This document shows, piece by piece, positions 18,590 to 28,282 of a stretch of DNA of 64,000 nucleotides (positions within the stretch are counted from its first letter, which is position 1; each line of letters begins with the position of its first letter). A model generated the notes under the pieces. That model saw nothing but the letters and a program-made list of their open reading frames with translations, ran no database searches and was not told the DNA's origin. A program made the position numbers and the translations under genes. Source of the stretch: Clostridiales bacterium (lineage in GTDB: Bacteria; Bacillota; Clostridia; Peptostreptococcales; Acidaminobacteraceae); assembly GCA_016342415.1 (NCBI GenBank), contig JAEIOD010000006.1:167746-231745 (forward strand), given 5' to 3'.

Positions 18590-20839
18590 TTAATTCTCTG
18601 TTAAAGGTATAGTGATTAAAAACACCGTTCCAACGCCAACCTCACTGGCACATGTTATAATACCATGATGTCTTTTTTCAATCACATCGTATGCAACACT
18701 TAATCCAAGTCCAGGACCTGTTCCAACGGGTTTTGTTGTGAAAAAAGGTTCAAATATTCTATTCAGTAACGCCTCATCAATACCACTACCATTATCCGTT
18801 ATTGTGAAAAATAAATTGTCCTCATCTGCATATGTCTTCAAGGTAATACATCCTTCTGAAAGATTCTCAAATTTTTCTTTAACTGCATATATCGAATTCT
18901 TTAGTAGATTCAATAGTACTTGATTCATTTCTTTAGCAACAACTTTTATCATAGGAACTTCCTCGAAATCCCTTTGTATCTCGATATCACCAAATTCACC
19001 TTTCATTAATAATAATGTGTTTTCAAGATTTAATTTAAAGTCATAGTACTCGTAATCTTCAAATTGATCGATTGTAGAAAAAATTCTGAGCGCTTTTATG
19101 ATGGTAATAACCCTCATTAATCCAATATTTGATTCGTTCAGTATCTCTTTTATTTCTGAAGTGATTGAGTCCAAATCATCTTTGTATTTTAAAATTTTAT
19201 GACTCATGATACCATCAGAAATATCAAATGCCTTTATAAATTCTGATAGAGTCGATTTCATTTCATCTATGGACTCACCCAACCAACTGAAATTATTTAC
19301 AACGAATGATAAAGGATTGTTAATTTCATGGGCTATTCCTGCAGCCAATTGGCCTATACCAGCGAGTTTTTCACTTTGAATAACTTGCATCTTAGATAAA
19401 TTGAGTTGCTCAATCGTCTCTTCAAGTTCAATGTTTTTTTCTTTTATTGTTGCATTTAAACGTTTTCTATCTGTAACATCTTCTTGCACGGATACAAAAT
19501 ACTTAATCTCACCGTATTCATCCTTAACAGAGGCAATATGGTAGTTCGACCAATAAAACTTACCATCTTTTTTCTTGTTATACAATTCACCATGCCAGTC
19601 TTTACCACTTAATATGGTCGACCAAAGTGAAGCGTAGTAATCATCGTCGTATAATCCCGATTTCAGAAATCTTGGATTCTTACCCAATACTTCAGAACTG
19701 CTATAATTCGTCAATAACTCAAACTTTGGATTCACGTATTGTATAGCTCCCTTGATATCTGTGATCATGACACTTACAGGACTAAGCTCCACTGCACTCA
19801 GTAGCTTGTCTATTTCCTCATCTGCCTTCTTTCGCTTTTCTATCTCAACATGAACCTTGTCCCGATTCGCCTCAATAAGTTTGTTTAGATCCCTGTAAAG
19901 TATCGAATTTTCAATAACAACAGCTCCTAGTCCAGCGAGAGAGAAGATTATTGACTCGTCTTCTTTAGTAAATGGTAAAATTTCTACACCACGCATTTTA
20001 TTAATCAATTGAATTACACCGATCACTCTATCCTCATGATCTTTCATAGGTATGGTTAAAATTGATTTGGTTTGGTAACCAGTCTTTTTATCAAAGCCGT
20101 TATCAAATTGATAATTTGTATCTTCAACGATATCATAGACATCATCAATTCTTATTGGTAATCCTTTTTTAACAGATGAGCCAATAATGCTTTTACTGGT
20201 GATTTCCATCGTTGTAGAGACTAGATCAACTTGCAAGGAATTGTTCTTTGCAATCATGAACTTCAGATGGTTCGTTTTCGAGTTTTTTTCGTAAAAAGTA
20301 AATTTTTCCTTGTCTTCATCCACAATGAGAAACAATGTCCCAGCATCAGACTTGGTAGTAGTCATACAGTGGTCGAGTATCAAGTTAAATAAACTCGTCA
20401 TATCCTTCTCAACAGAAAGTTGCTTGGCAATATCGTAGAAGCCGTTAAAAGAGTCGTATTTCTCCATTAACTTGAATCGCTCTGATAAATTTAAATTTAA
20501 TCGTTTAAAGAAGTTTTCCACTTTAAGACCATTATCGCATAACAAATAATCGTTAATATACTCTATAAACAAGTGATCTAAATCATTATGATTTGAAAAA
20601 ACAACACAGAAACAGTTCTCATTTTTGAGAAGGGTTACTATATGTTCATCTATCGAATCTAATAAGCTGCTTTCAATGAAAACAAGGTTAAAAGAACCTT
20701 TGGATTTGAGTACCTCTTTACCTAAATCATCTGGATCCTTAATAACTCTCGGTTCACCAAAGTGCTTTTTACATTCATTATGAAGTTTTTCAAAATTACA
20801 TTTCATATCACAGTATATGATTGTCTTAATATGATTCAT
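18590..20839 (-). CDS. GAF-PAS sensor histidine kinase
   Basis: A soluble multidomain kinase of 749 residues. An N-terminal segment of about 120 residues looks like a degenerate receiver. A GAF domain spans about 140-310 (KSDAGTLFLIVDED, KSILTIPMKDHEDRVIGVIQL). A PAS/PAC domain spans about 345-460 (SPVSVMITDIKGAIQYVNPK, YFVSVQEDVTDRK). The H-box is GIAHEINNPLSF. The HATPase has N-box LLNLLKNSIYAVKE, DNGSGID and GPGLGLSVAYDVIEK. No transmembrane segment, so it senses a cytoplasmic cue. It is 9 nt downstream of the DUF3307 gene. No response regulator is adjacent. Confidence 0.92.
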   Translation of the reverse strand: MNHIKTIIYCDMKCNFEKLHNECKKHFGEPRVIKDPDDLGKEVLKSKGSFNLVFIESSLLDSIDEHIVTLLKNENCFCVVFSNHNDLDHLFIEYINDYLLCDNGLKVENFFKRLNLNLSERFKLMEKYDSFNGFYDIAKQLSVEKDMTSLFNLILDHCMTTTKSDAGTLFLIVDEDKEKFTFYEKNSKTNHLKFMIAKNNSLQVDLVSTTMEITSKSIIGSSVKKGLPIRIDDVYDIVEDTNYQFDNGFDKKTGYQTKSILTIPMKDHEDRVIGVIQLINKMRGVEILPFTKEDESIIFSLAGLGAVVIENSILYRDLNKLIEANRDKVHVEIEKRKKADEEIDKLLSAVELSPVSVMITDIKGAIQYVNPKFELLTNYSSSEVLGKNPRFLKSGLYDDDYYASLWSTILSGKDWHGELYNKKKDGKFYWSNYHIASVKDEYGEIKYFVSVQEDVTDRKRLNATIKEKNIELEETIEQLNLSKMQVIQSEKLAGIGQLAAGIAHEINNPLSFVVNNFSWLGESIDEMKSTLSEFIKAFDISDGIMSHKILKYKDDLDSITSEIKEILNESNIGLMRVITIIKALRIFSTIDQFEDYEYYDFKLNLENTLLLMKGEFGDIEIQRDFEEVPMIKVVAKEMNQVLLNLLKNSIYAVKEKFENLSEGCITLKTYADEDNLFFTITDNGSGIDEALLNRIFEPFFTTKPVGTGPGLGLSVAYDVIEKRHHGIITCASEVGVGTVFLITIPLTEN

Positions 20840-20848
20840 AACTCCACC

Positions 20849-21544
20849 TCAACTGACTAATTTTGTAAATGTGAAAAAACCGATACTTGCAAATAATAAT
20901 TCAAACAACATTTTGGCAATGAAATATCTAAATGTCATCCAAGACTTCAATTCAGTTTTATAATACTTCCAGAATAATATGAGAATAATAAAAATGACCA
21001 AAATAAAAACATAAGAATATCTATGACTCATATAAAGGGATATAAAAATACAAAATCTATTTACATTGCCAAGTATCTTTTCGTTTTTAACATAAAATGA
21101 TCGATCTTTCAGTTGTTCAACGATTTTGAGTAGAAACTGTATAGCAACACTTGAAAAAGGAATTGTAAACAACACGATAAGTATTGTAAATATTATTCTG
21201 GAGTTTAGTTCAATTACAGGTTCTTTCAATATAATTGAAAGAATAAATAATATTATGATATGAACCAATTGATCACCTATGAAATATAAAAAAGATATTT
21301 CAGGACTAACGTTATTTATTTTTTTCTTATTATAATCCACAAAAAAATGTAGGATACCATTAATAGCAGCAACCCAGATGATTTTTAGACCAAATACTGA
21401 ACCCATAACAATAATGCACAGCGTAATTATAAAAACATGAAGCAGTGTCCATTTAATCTCTTTATTTTTTTTATAGGCGATCTTATTTGTTTGAAAAGCG
21501 AAATCACCCAATAGATGACCAGCCAAAAGATAATAAAACGACAT
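20849..21544 (-). CDS. DUF3307 membrane protein
   Basis: An integral membrane protein of 231 residues with about six hydrophobic segments. The opening YYLLAGHLLGDFAFQTNKIA and the following His-containing helices (LLHVFIITL, HFFVDYNKK) are typical of DUF3307, whose function is unknown. It is the first gene of a two-gene unit with the GAF-PAS kinase, so the two may act together. AGAGG precedes the ATG. Confidence 0.82.
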   Translation of the reverse strand: MSFYYLLAGHLLGDFAFQTNKIAYKKNKEIKWTLLHVFIITLCIIVMGSVFGLKIIWVAAINGILHFFVDYNKKKINNVSPEISFLYFIGDQLVHIIILFILSIILKEPVIELNSRIIFTILIVLFTIPFSSVAIQFLLKIVEQLKDRSFYVKNEKILGNVNRFCIFISLYMSHRYSYVFILVIFIILILFWKYYKTELKSWMTFRYFIAKMLFELLFASIGFFTFTKLVS

Positions 21545-21655
21545 GAAATACCTCTACTCTCAAAATTCTATCTTCATTTCTATGAACTCTATTATGTTCA
21601 TACCACATTTTTGATGAATTATGTACAAATCTGAAAGAATACTTCAAAAACAAAA

Positions 21656-21680
21656 AAAATCCCTAATAAATAGGGATTTT
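21656..21680. terminator. Terminator after the riboswitch-controlled gene
   Basis: AAAATCCCTA / TAGGGATTTT with a 5-nt loop and A/T runs on both sides, 6 nt beyond the stop of the secreted 137-residue protein. It separates that gene from DUF3307. Confidence 0.82.
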
Positions 21681-21685
21681 AGTTA

Positions 21686-22099
21686 TTAATCTACAAAGCA
21701 GTATCTTGAAAAATGTTCTGCTAATATCTGTTGCTTTTTAACTTCTACATATATGTTTTCACCAGTGGCTCTATCATAGATGTAGCCATTATATCGGTCT
21801 ATTCTTAAGTGAACTTTCTTGAAAAAAAGTTCAGAGTCTGGCAGAAATTCAATGTAGACTTTACCATTCTCAGCATAAATCGATGCGTCAAATGTTGTTG
21901 GTAAATATTCCTCGTTCAAGAAATCTTTTTTGAATTCTACATTTACAAATCCGACTTGGTAACGACCACCTTCAGAATCCACTGTAATATCTAATGTAAA
22001 TTCTACAGGTTCTTCTGGTACTTCTGTCTCAGCCCATACAGGCATTATAGTTAGTAACAATACTAATACAACAAAAAATAAGCTCATAGTCCTTTTCAT
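21686..22099 (-). CDS. Secreted small protein under c-di-GMP riboswitch control
   Basis: 137 residues with a clear signal peptide (positive start, hydrophobic core, cleavage near PVWA-ETE) and a mature part of about 114 residues rich in beta-type sequence, ending LAEHFSRYCFVD. No known domain was recognised. A c-di-GMP-I riboswitch precedes it, so expression should follow c-di-GMP and a surface or matrix role is plausible. GGAG lies upstream of the ATG. Monocistronic, with its own terminator. Confidence 0.75.
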   Translation of the reverse strand: MKRTMSLFFVVLVLLLTIMPVWAETEVPEEPVEFTLDITVDSEGGRYQVGFVNVEFKKDFLNEEYLPTTFDASIYAENGKVYIEFLPDSELFFKKVHLRIDRYNGYIYDRATGENIYVEVKKQQILAEHFSRYCFVD

Positions 22100-22144
22100 T
22101 TCGTTCTCCTTTCAATGCAATCCCGAAACTAAACTACTTTGGTT

Positions 22145-22222
22145 CCGGCAACCTGGCAATCATAGGATTAATCCATTAGACCCATAGCTTTGCGTCCTCC
22201 TCTTTCAAGAAGTTTGCCTTTA
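22145..22222 (-). promoter_or_regulatory. c-di-GMP-I (GEMM-I) riboswitch
   Basis: The minus strand carries the class I consensus almost intact: AAGGCAAAC, then GAAAG, GGACGCAAAGC, GGGTCTAA, ATGATTGCCAGGTTGCC. The P1 strands GGCAA and TTGCC pair. Just downstream (about 22118-22146) an alternative hairpin (CCGGAACCAAA / TTTAGTTTCGG) overlaps the 3' P1 strand and is a likely expression platform. No T run follows it, so control may be at translation. Confidence 0.93.
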
Positions 22223-22269
22223 TCTTCAACCTATACTTATTATGATATGTATACCACAAAAAAACTTTT

Positions 22270-25200
22270 CTAAACATTTTTTTTAAAAATTTCTGATTTT
22301 AATGTACAATCATCGATTTTTTCGAGCAATATATTCATTTTATTAATATCGATAATCCCTAATTCCTCCTGTTTTAACTGCTTATATAACTGACTTCTTT
22401 CATAATAACCAGCAACGCTTTGATATTCTGATTCCAATTGAAGACTGAGCTTAATCGATTCATTATAACAAGTCAATGCATCTTCTGTTTGCTCTAGAAG
22501 CGAAAATGCTCTGCCCTTTACCCTCAGGACTGTTGTTCGCTTGAAATCGTCATCACTTTCCACAGCATAATCAAGCGCTTTGTTGCAATGTTCTATCGCC
22601 AAATCATAATGACCTTTAACTATCTCAATTCTCGCTCGATTCACAAAAACATCAATCAAACCAAACACATCATTTATCTCGTTCAAAATTTTGTATGACA
22701 AATCTATTTTTATCACGGCATCATCAATTTGATTCTGTTTAATTTTCACCTTGGCCAATTCAGAATAAACAATACCTTCTTCAGCTTTCATCTCATGATT
22801 TTTTGATACCTCAAGCGCTTTACTGAATGTTTCAATCGCTTGATCAAATAGACCTTTTTCATACAGTACACAGCCAAGATTTATAAGTGCATTACAATGC
22901 TGATAGACCAAAGAGATTTCTTTGGATTGAATTTCAGCTCTTTCCAACAAGACTTTGCTACTTTCAAATCTGCCTTTTTCTAAGTATAAAAGCCCTAAAT
23001 TTATGCTGACTGAAATATTGGTCTTCATATCCGATATGCGCTCAGAAGTTTCAAGAGCTCTAGTAAAGTAATCCATCGCCTTTGAAACTTGACCGGCTTG
23101 ATGATAACTAATACCCAAGTTACTCCCAATTTTGTTAAGCAGCTTCAGATTATCCGACTTTTGAGCATGCTCATACGCCTTGTTCAGATAATAAAGCCCA
23201 TCATCGGTATTGCCGGTTGTAAAATGATAAATCCAAACGATACTTTCAAGCTGACTTAAGCTATCGAAATCTCTCGTCTTAATCAAGATTTCCTCTGATA
23301 TCTTGGCAAGTTCCAACAAACTCTTATCACGTTTGTAATAAAGTATATTACATTTAAATAACAAAAGTTTCCCATATAAGTTACTATTTTCTCTGATCTT
23401 TACTTCAATCTCCTCAATGATTTCTAATGCCTCATCATAACGTCCCGTGTCTTTATATATTTCAACAATCATCAATTGAATTGAATATATCTCATCTGAT
23501 AATTCCGACACTTCCAAACCTTTATTAAGATATCCAATAGCTATGTCGCTTTGTCCCAATGTAGTGTAAATAGAGCCCATGTCGATATAACAGTTGACTA
23601 AATTCCTGTTTTTTACAGCTTCATTATAATCATAGATATCTAGAAAAAGTTTGTAAAATTTAAGAGCACTGTCAAGTTTATAGTCGGTCCTATTCTTTCT
23701 TGCTGACAAATAGACGTATTCTACTTCTTTATCCTTATTCCCTGCAACACGATAATATCTATGCAGCACTTCGTAATAGGACTCTTTTTCATGTGAATAT
23801 TCTCGTTCGATCATTCTACCAATTTTTTCACTGTACTCCTCTTTGGTTCTGTTGAGTACACTCTTAAAGATAACATCTTTAACCGTCTCTTGATTAAACA
23901 CATAACTTTTGTTCAATACCCCATCGGTTGTATAAACATCGTTTAGAGCGATTACATTTAAACCCATCAGCTTGCTAACCGTTTTCTCATAATCAAAACT
24001 TCTATTTAGAATTTTCAAAACCCAATTAACATTAAACTCTTTACCGATACAAGCGGCAATTGATAGAAATTGATTTTCCAGATTGTCTAGCTCTGATAAA
24101 TTATTCAATATTATATTCTCAATACTGTTTGGTGTCGTTCTGATGAAGTCGTCATCTACATTTAGAACACCATCACATACGTCGTATTTTTTATACCTTC
24201 TAATATTGTTAAGGTACTCTTTTATATATAGTGGATTACCATCAGAAAAATCAGTAATTTGTACAATCAATTTCTCATCAACTGTGCTGCATTCCAATTC
24301 AACTTTTATCATTTCCTCGACACTGCTTGAATCAAATTTATTTAACTCACATACATTTTCATCCACGTTCATCTGCGAATACGATGAGAGTATATAAAAG
24401 AAACTTGGAATTTTGCAGTGCTCGATTATTTTTGATAATATTCTTAAAGAGGACTCATCGGCCCACTGCAAGTTATCAAAAACAACAATCAAATCCTGAA
24501 TGGCATAAAACGCATCAAAAAACTTCAACACTTGAATGTCAATTTCTCTAACAATATCTGCATAGGCCATTGAATTCAAAGTTTTGTTGAAATCATCGGA
24601 CTTCTCAAGTTCCATGATCAATGTTAAATAATCATAACATTTTTCAGCTTCATTCTTTTCAATATTGTTGAGAGTGTAATTAATCGCTGTTCTGAGTTGT
24701 TTCTTCTTATTTGACATACTTTCTACTTCTTTTATCTTTGTAATGTTAAAAAGAAGTAATGAGATAACATCATAAGACTTGTTTCTTATATTGCTGCAAT
24801 TTACACGTATATTCTGTTTGCCTACCGATTCACAAAAATAATCTATCAAATATGTCTTTCCGATACCAGATGCACCCGTTAGCCACACAAACCGATTTTT
24901 CATATCACTATCATACACACGGTTTAGGAATTCCAGTTCTCTCTTTCTATCTATCAAAATAATTGAGTCAGTCTTATCACTCAGCAAGTCTATTGCATTA
25001 AAACACTTAAGAGGTTTTTCTTTGTTTTTAACAAAGATTTCTTTTTCATCAGAATATCTTACAACATCATTGGTTTCATAATAACATGCTTCTGAAACCA
25101 AAATATTCTCTTTTCCAGCTGAAGATTGTAAGCGTTGTGCAGTATTTACGGTATCTCCCATTACAGTGAAATCACTATCATAAGTATTCCCTACTCGTCC

Positions 25201-25731
25201 TGTCACAACCAAACCATAATTGACTCCTATGGAGAGTTTCAGTTCAATATCTTTATCTAATATTCTTTCCCTTGAATATTCTTTTACCAAGTCCTGCATT
25301 TTCAAAGCACACCTTACAGCTCTACTTGCATCGTCTGCATGGGAATGCTTAGCTCCAAAAAGAATCATTACACAATCGCCTATGTACTTATCGATTGTAC
25401 CGTCTAATTCATAAACTGGTTTGGTAATATAATCAAAACAGCCATTTACTATATTCCTTACTTCTTCAGGGTCCAACTTCTCAGAAAGTGCAGTAAAACC
25501 AGATATATCTGCAAAAATCACAGCTACATTTTTTCTAGACTCTGTCAATTCCCCAAAGTTTTTCAGTGTACTGTTATCAAACACCAAACTGTTACCACAA
25601 TTTGCACAGTATATAGAGTACTGTAGATTAAATGCATTACAACTGGTACACTCAATCGGAAACTTCAACTGACAATTTGGACATTCTCTATTCACTTCAT
25701 TTGTAGTAAAACCACAGTTATAACATTTCAT
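22270..25731 (-). CDS. Zinc-ribbon / class III nucleotide cyclase / AAA ATPase / TPR protein
   Basis: A giant signal protein of 1153 residues. Four CxxC pairs (Cys 3/6, 17/20, 28/31, 42/45) form two zinc ribbons. A class III adenylate/guanylate cyclase domain follows at about 70-240 with both metal-binding Asp regions (VIFADISGFTALSEKL, DKYIGDCVMILFGA). A P-loop NTPase domain starts at about 285 (GASGIGKTYLIDYF), with VVFDNLQWADESS as Walker B. About ten TPR-like repeats run from about 690 to the end. This layout is known from bacterial cyclase-ATPase-TPR regulators; the output is probably cAMP or protein binding. ATG 25731 has GGAGG upstream. Confidence 0.9.
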   Translation of the reverse strand: MKCYNCGFTTNEVNRECPNCQLKFPIECTSCNAFNLQYSIYCANCGNSLVFDNSTLKNFGELTESRKNVAVIFADISGFTALSEKLDPEEVRNIVNGCFDYITKPVYELDGTIDKYIGDCVMILFGAKHSHADDASRAVRCALKMQDLVKEYSRERILDKDIELKLSIGVNYGLVVTGRVGNTYDSDFTVMGDTVNTAQRLQSSAGKENILVSEACYYETNDVVRYSDEKEIFVKNKEKPLKCFNAIDLLSDKTDSIILIDRKRELEFLNRVYDSDMKNRFVWLTGASGIGKTYLIDYFCESVGKQNIRVNCSNIRNKSYDVISLLLFNITKIKEVESMSNKKKQLRTAINYTLNNIEKNEAEKCYDYLTLIMELEKSDDFNKTLNSMAYADIVREIDIQVLKFFDAFYAIQDLIVVFDNLQWADESSLRILSKIIEHCKIPSFFYILSSYSQMNVDENVCELNKFDSSSVEEMIKVELECSTVDEKLIVQITDFSDGNPLYIKEYLNNIRRYKKYDVCDGVLNVDDDFIRTTPNSIENIILNNLSELDNLENQFLSIAACIGKEFNVNWVLKILNRSFDYEKTVSKLMGLNVIALNDVYTTDGVLNKSYVFNQETVKDVIFKSVLNRTKEEYSEKIGRMIEREYSHEKESYYEVLHRYYRVAGNKDKEVEYVYLSARKNRTDYKLDSALKFYKLFLDIYDYNEAVKNRNLVNCYIDMGSIYTTLGQSDIAIGYLNKGLEVSELSDEIYSIQLMIVEIYKDTGRYDEALEIIEEIEVKIRENSNLYGKLLLFKCNILYYKRDKSLLELAKISEEILIKTRDFDSLSQLESIVWIYHFTTGNTDDGLYYLNKAYEHAQKSDNLKLLNKIGSNLGISYHQAGQVSKAMDYFTRALETSERISDMKTNISVSINLGLLYLEKGRFESSKVLLERAEIQSKEISLVYQHCNALINLGCVLYEKGLFDQAIETFSKALEVSKNHEMKAEEGIVYSELAKVKIKQNQIDDAVIKIDLSYKILNEINDVFGLIDVFVNRARIEIVKGHYDLAIEHCNKALDYAVESDDDFKRTTVLRVKGRAFSLLEQTEDALTCYNESIKLSLQLESEYQSVAGYYERSQLYKQLKQEELGIIDINKMNILLEKIDDCTLKSEIFKKNV

Positions 25732-26028
25732 AACAACCTCCATTTTATAACATAACTACCCAATGACATGACTGATAATCAAATGTAGTGAGTGATAGCA
25801 GTTATGAATATATGTGCTTATTTATTATGAACTTAATCACTTTAAGGTTCCCAGTAAGATTAATTTTAAATATGGATTTATTTTTATTTTATATTTATCT
25901 AGCTCAACTGAAGTTTTTACCACAAACTACCAATTGACATTTTAACTATAATATAATATATTAACCCATATAAACTTTATTAATACTAATAGTATCTTGT
26001 TCGATTTTGATACTGGAAAGGATTCAAT

Positions 26029-26613
26029 ATGATCAATCATGAAGAAGTAAACGCGTTTGATGACAAGGTAAGTAAATTTGAAGAAGAACTAGATATTGAT
26101 ATAGCTCAATCTGACAAAGAACTCATAGACCTTTCAGATCATTTGGGCATTGGAGTAGATGAATTAACAGCAAAAAAGTATAAACCCTTGTTAGGAATTT
26201 TATTGGGGATACTTCTAGGGATACTATCAGGAGTTTTGTGGGCTGTTATTACCCAGTTAACTGGATTTTCAATAGGATATGCCGCAATTGGTGTCGGATT
26301 TGCTGTATCCTTGGGTTTTACCATTGCTGGAGAAAGTACTGATAGTGTTATTGGTATCATAGCAGGAATAATTGCAGCTTTTAGCATTTTTTTTGGTGAA
26401 ATGCTCAATTTACTACTTGAACTTGCAAGCTATTGGCAAGTATCACTACTTGAAACAATTGTAACAGTTTACTATTCTGAAGTTATAAAGTATATATTCG
26501 AGTCTATTGGTGGTATTGATATACTATTTTATTTCTTAGCCATCAGCGTGGCATATAAAAATAGTTTTACAAAAACAAGTAAAGTTGATATAAATGCTAA
26601 CTCAATAACATAA
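26029..26613 (+). CDS. Hypothetical membrane protein
   Basis: 194 residues. An acidic soluble N-terminus (about 1-50) is followed by four hydrophobic segments, the first Leu/Gly-rich (LLGILLGILLGILSGVLWAV), and a short polar tail. GGAAAGGA lies upstream of the ATG. Not assigned to a family and no functional clue from its neighbours. The 285 bp upstream hold no recognisable gene. Confidence 0.65.
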   Translation: MINHEEVNAFDDKVSKFEEELDIDIAQSDKELIDLSDHLGIGVDELTAKKYKPLLGILLGILLGILSGVLWAVITQLTGFSIGYAAIGVGFAVSLGFTIAGESTDSVIGIIAGIIAAFSIFFGEMLNLLLELASYWQVSLLETIVTVYYSEVIKYIFESIGGIDILFYFLAISVAYKNSFTKTSKVDINANSIT

Positions 26614-26861
26614 GCCTTCTACTATCTCACATTATTTATGATCTAATGTAGATAGTTTTTTACTTTTAAAATTGTTTAAATGTGTTTTACTCAGTTGAAT
26701 CAATATAAGTAATTTTATTTCCATATTCTAAAAAATCCAATTGGAGGTATTATAGGACTACAACAGAAACATCAGATTTTTTTGAAAAATTCGTTGCGAC
26801 AGACGCATTTTAATTATAGTGTCTTTTTTAGTCATTAAACTCATAATAGAAAGATAGAATA

Positions 26862-27533
26862 TCACCAAATAAATGGAATCAGTTTATATTTCACTTGTTT
26901 TGCATATTCATTATAACCAGCTAATTCTTCGTTTAGAGTCTTGTCTTCAAGGGACGTCCTTATGATAATAAGTATCATAGATATAATTGAACATATCAAT
27001 GCATACAATGAACCAAAGAGTAATGGCGTTGATAGAATCATAACAATGAATCCAACATATCCTGGATGTCTAATGTATTTGTATGGTCCAGAAGTCGCTA
27101 CCGTATGGTTTCTCTCATCTTGTATGCGTACCATTGTAGAGAAAAAAGAGTTCGAAACCATTGACCATGTAAAAAGCATTGAGCTGGAGAAAAATAATAA
27201 TAACCCGCTTAAATGTATCCATATAGGAAAACTTTCTGTCCACCCAAAACGGTGATCTAAACCTGAAACAACATATATGCCAAGTGAAGGGATTATATTA
27301 AGTCCATTTATCACTTTATCCCATATCTTTACGTTCTTCTTTTTTCTCCCTCTTTCTTTAATGACCTCATCAGGTATTACTATGAAATTTATAACTAGTA
27401 TAACCAAAGAGCAACATATAAACACATAGATCCATACCCATTTTAAGTTGCCGGCAGCTAAAAAAAGGATTAATAATTGTACCATCAAAGTAATAAAAAC
27501 CTGAATAACTCTTCGTCTTTTATCTGGGTTCAT
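26862..27533 (-). CDS. Isoprenylcysteine carboxyl methyltransferase family protein
   Basis: A polytopic membrane methyltransferase of 223 residues. Hydrophobic segments are followed by the signature GPYKYIRHPGYVGF and a C-terminal motif (EDKTLNEELAGYNEYAKQVKYKLIPFIW) that binds S-adenosylmethionine in the ICMT/PEMT-like family. The bacterial substrate is unknown and may be a lipid or a small thiol or amine. No operon partner. Confidence 0.85.
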   Translation of the reverse strand: MNPDKRRRVIQVFITLMVQLLILFLAAGNLKWVWIYVFICCSLVILVINFIVIPDEVIKERGRKKKNVKIWDKVINGLNIIPSLGIYVVSGLDHRFGWTESFPIWIHLSGLLLFFSSSMLFTWSMVSNSFFSTMVRIQDERNHTVATSGPYKYIRHPGYVGFIVMILSTPLLFGSLYALICSIISMILIIIRTSLEDKTLNEELAGYNEYAKQVKYKLIPFIW

Positions 27534-27675
27534 TGATTTTCTCCTTAAACATAATTGTTTTGATTTATTTCTGCTCCATTTTTACCCTACTAACATATAT
27601 GCTAATCAATACTATATATGTAAGTGGTTTTATCGCTCAGAATTATCACAAGTTTAGTTGGTAAGAAGATATTGT

Positions 27676-27740
27676 ATGAATAGATAAGATGTCACAGATT
27701 ATTTTTTAAGTACACCATTCTCAAAATTCAACACTCCACA
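27676..27740 (+). pseudogene. 5' stub of an mmcQ/yjbR gene
   Basis: Starts ATGAATAGATAAG and continues GATTATTTTTTAAG, closely matching the first codons of the intact mmcQ gene at 32805 (MNRKEIVDYFLSKPFS) but with an in-frame TAA at codon 4. Similarity fades after about 65 bp. A decayed copy lying 200 bp upstream of the frameshifted copy. Confidence 0.6.
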
Positions 27741-27875
27741 TAGAATGCAAATTATTGTAGGTATAATGCAAATATCCATAACTGCAGTATTTACAGAGTC
27801 TTTTTTATAAGTGATATACCATTATAAAATTGAATAATTTTCTTTGTAGCAGTACAATAGACTTGGAGGTATTAT

Positions 27876-28239
27876 ATGAATAGAAAAGAAGTAATAGATT
27901 ACCTTTTGAGCAAGCCATTCTCAAAAGAAACATATCCCTTTGATGAAGTAACAGCAGTCTTCAAAGTGGGTGATAAAATGTTTGCTTTAATCAGTACCCA
28001 TGAAGCTGAAAGACTTAGTATAAACTTAAAAAACACCCCCCGATGAGAATATTCTAATGAGACAAATATATGACGAGGTTATTCCCGGATATCACATGAA
28101 TAAGGATCACTGGAACACGATTTATTGTGATCGCAACTTAAGTGATCACGTCATTCAAATGATGATTGATGATTCATATGATATTGTATATAAAAAACTT
28201 ACAAAAAAAATAAGACAAGAATTAGAAAACGAAGCTTAA
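27876..28239 (+). pseudogene. Frameshifted MmcQ/YjbR family gene
   Basis: A full-length relative of the intact gene at 32805. It reads MNRKEVIDYLLSKPFSKETYP at the start, then breaks at a run of six C (28036-28041) where one extra C leads to TGA at 28044. Removing one C restores the frame through YHMNKDHWNTIYCD and KKIRQELENEA. GGAGG lies upstream of the ATG. The rest looks intact, so the lesion is recent, a slippage-prone tract, or a read error. The family is a CyaY-like fold of unclear, possibly DNA-binding, role. Confidence 0.85.
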
Positions 28240-28250
28240 AAGCTTCGTTT
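28227..28250. terminator. Hairpin containing the mmcQ stop codon
   Basis: AAACGAAGCTT / AAGCTTCGTTT, a perfect 11-bp palindromic stem with the TAA of the frameshifted mmcQ copy at its tip and T-rich sequence after it. It also faces the end of the convergent lipoprotein gene. Confidence 0.75.
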
Positions 28251-28282
28251 AATTTCTCTCTTTAATATCAAAATAATAAAAA

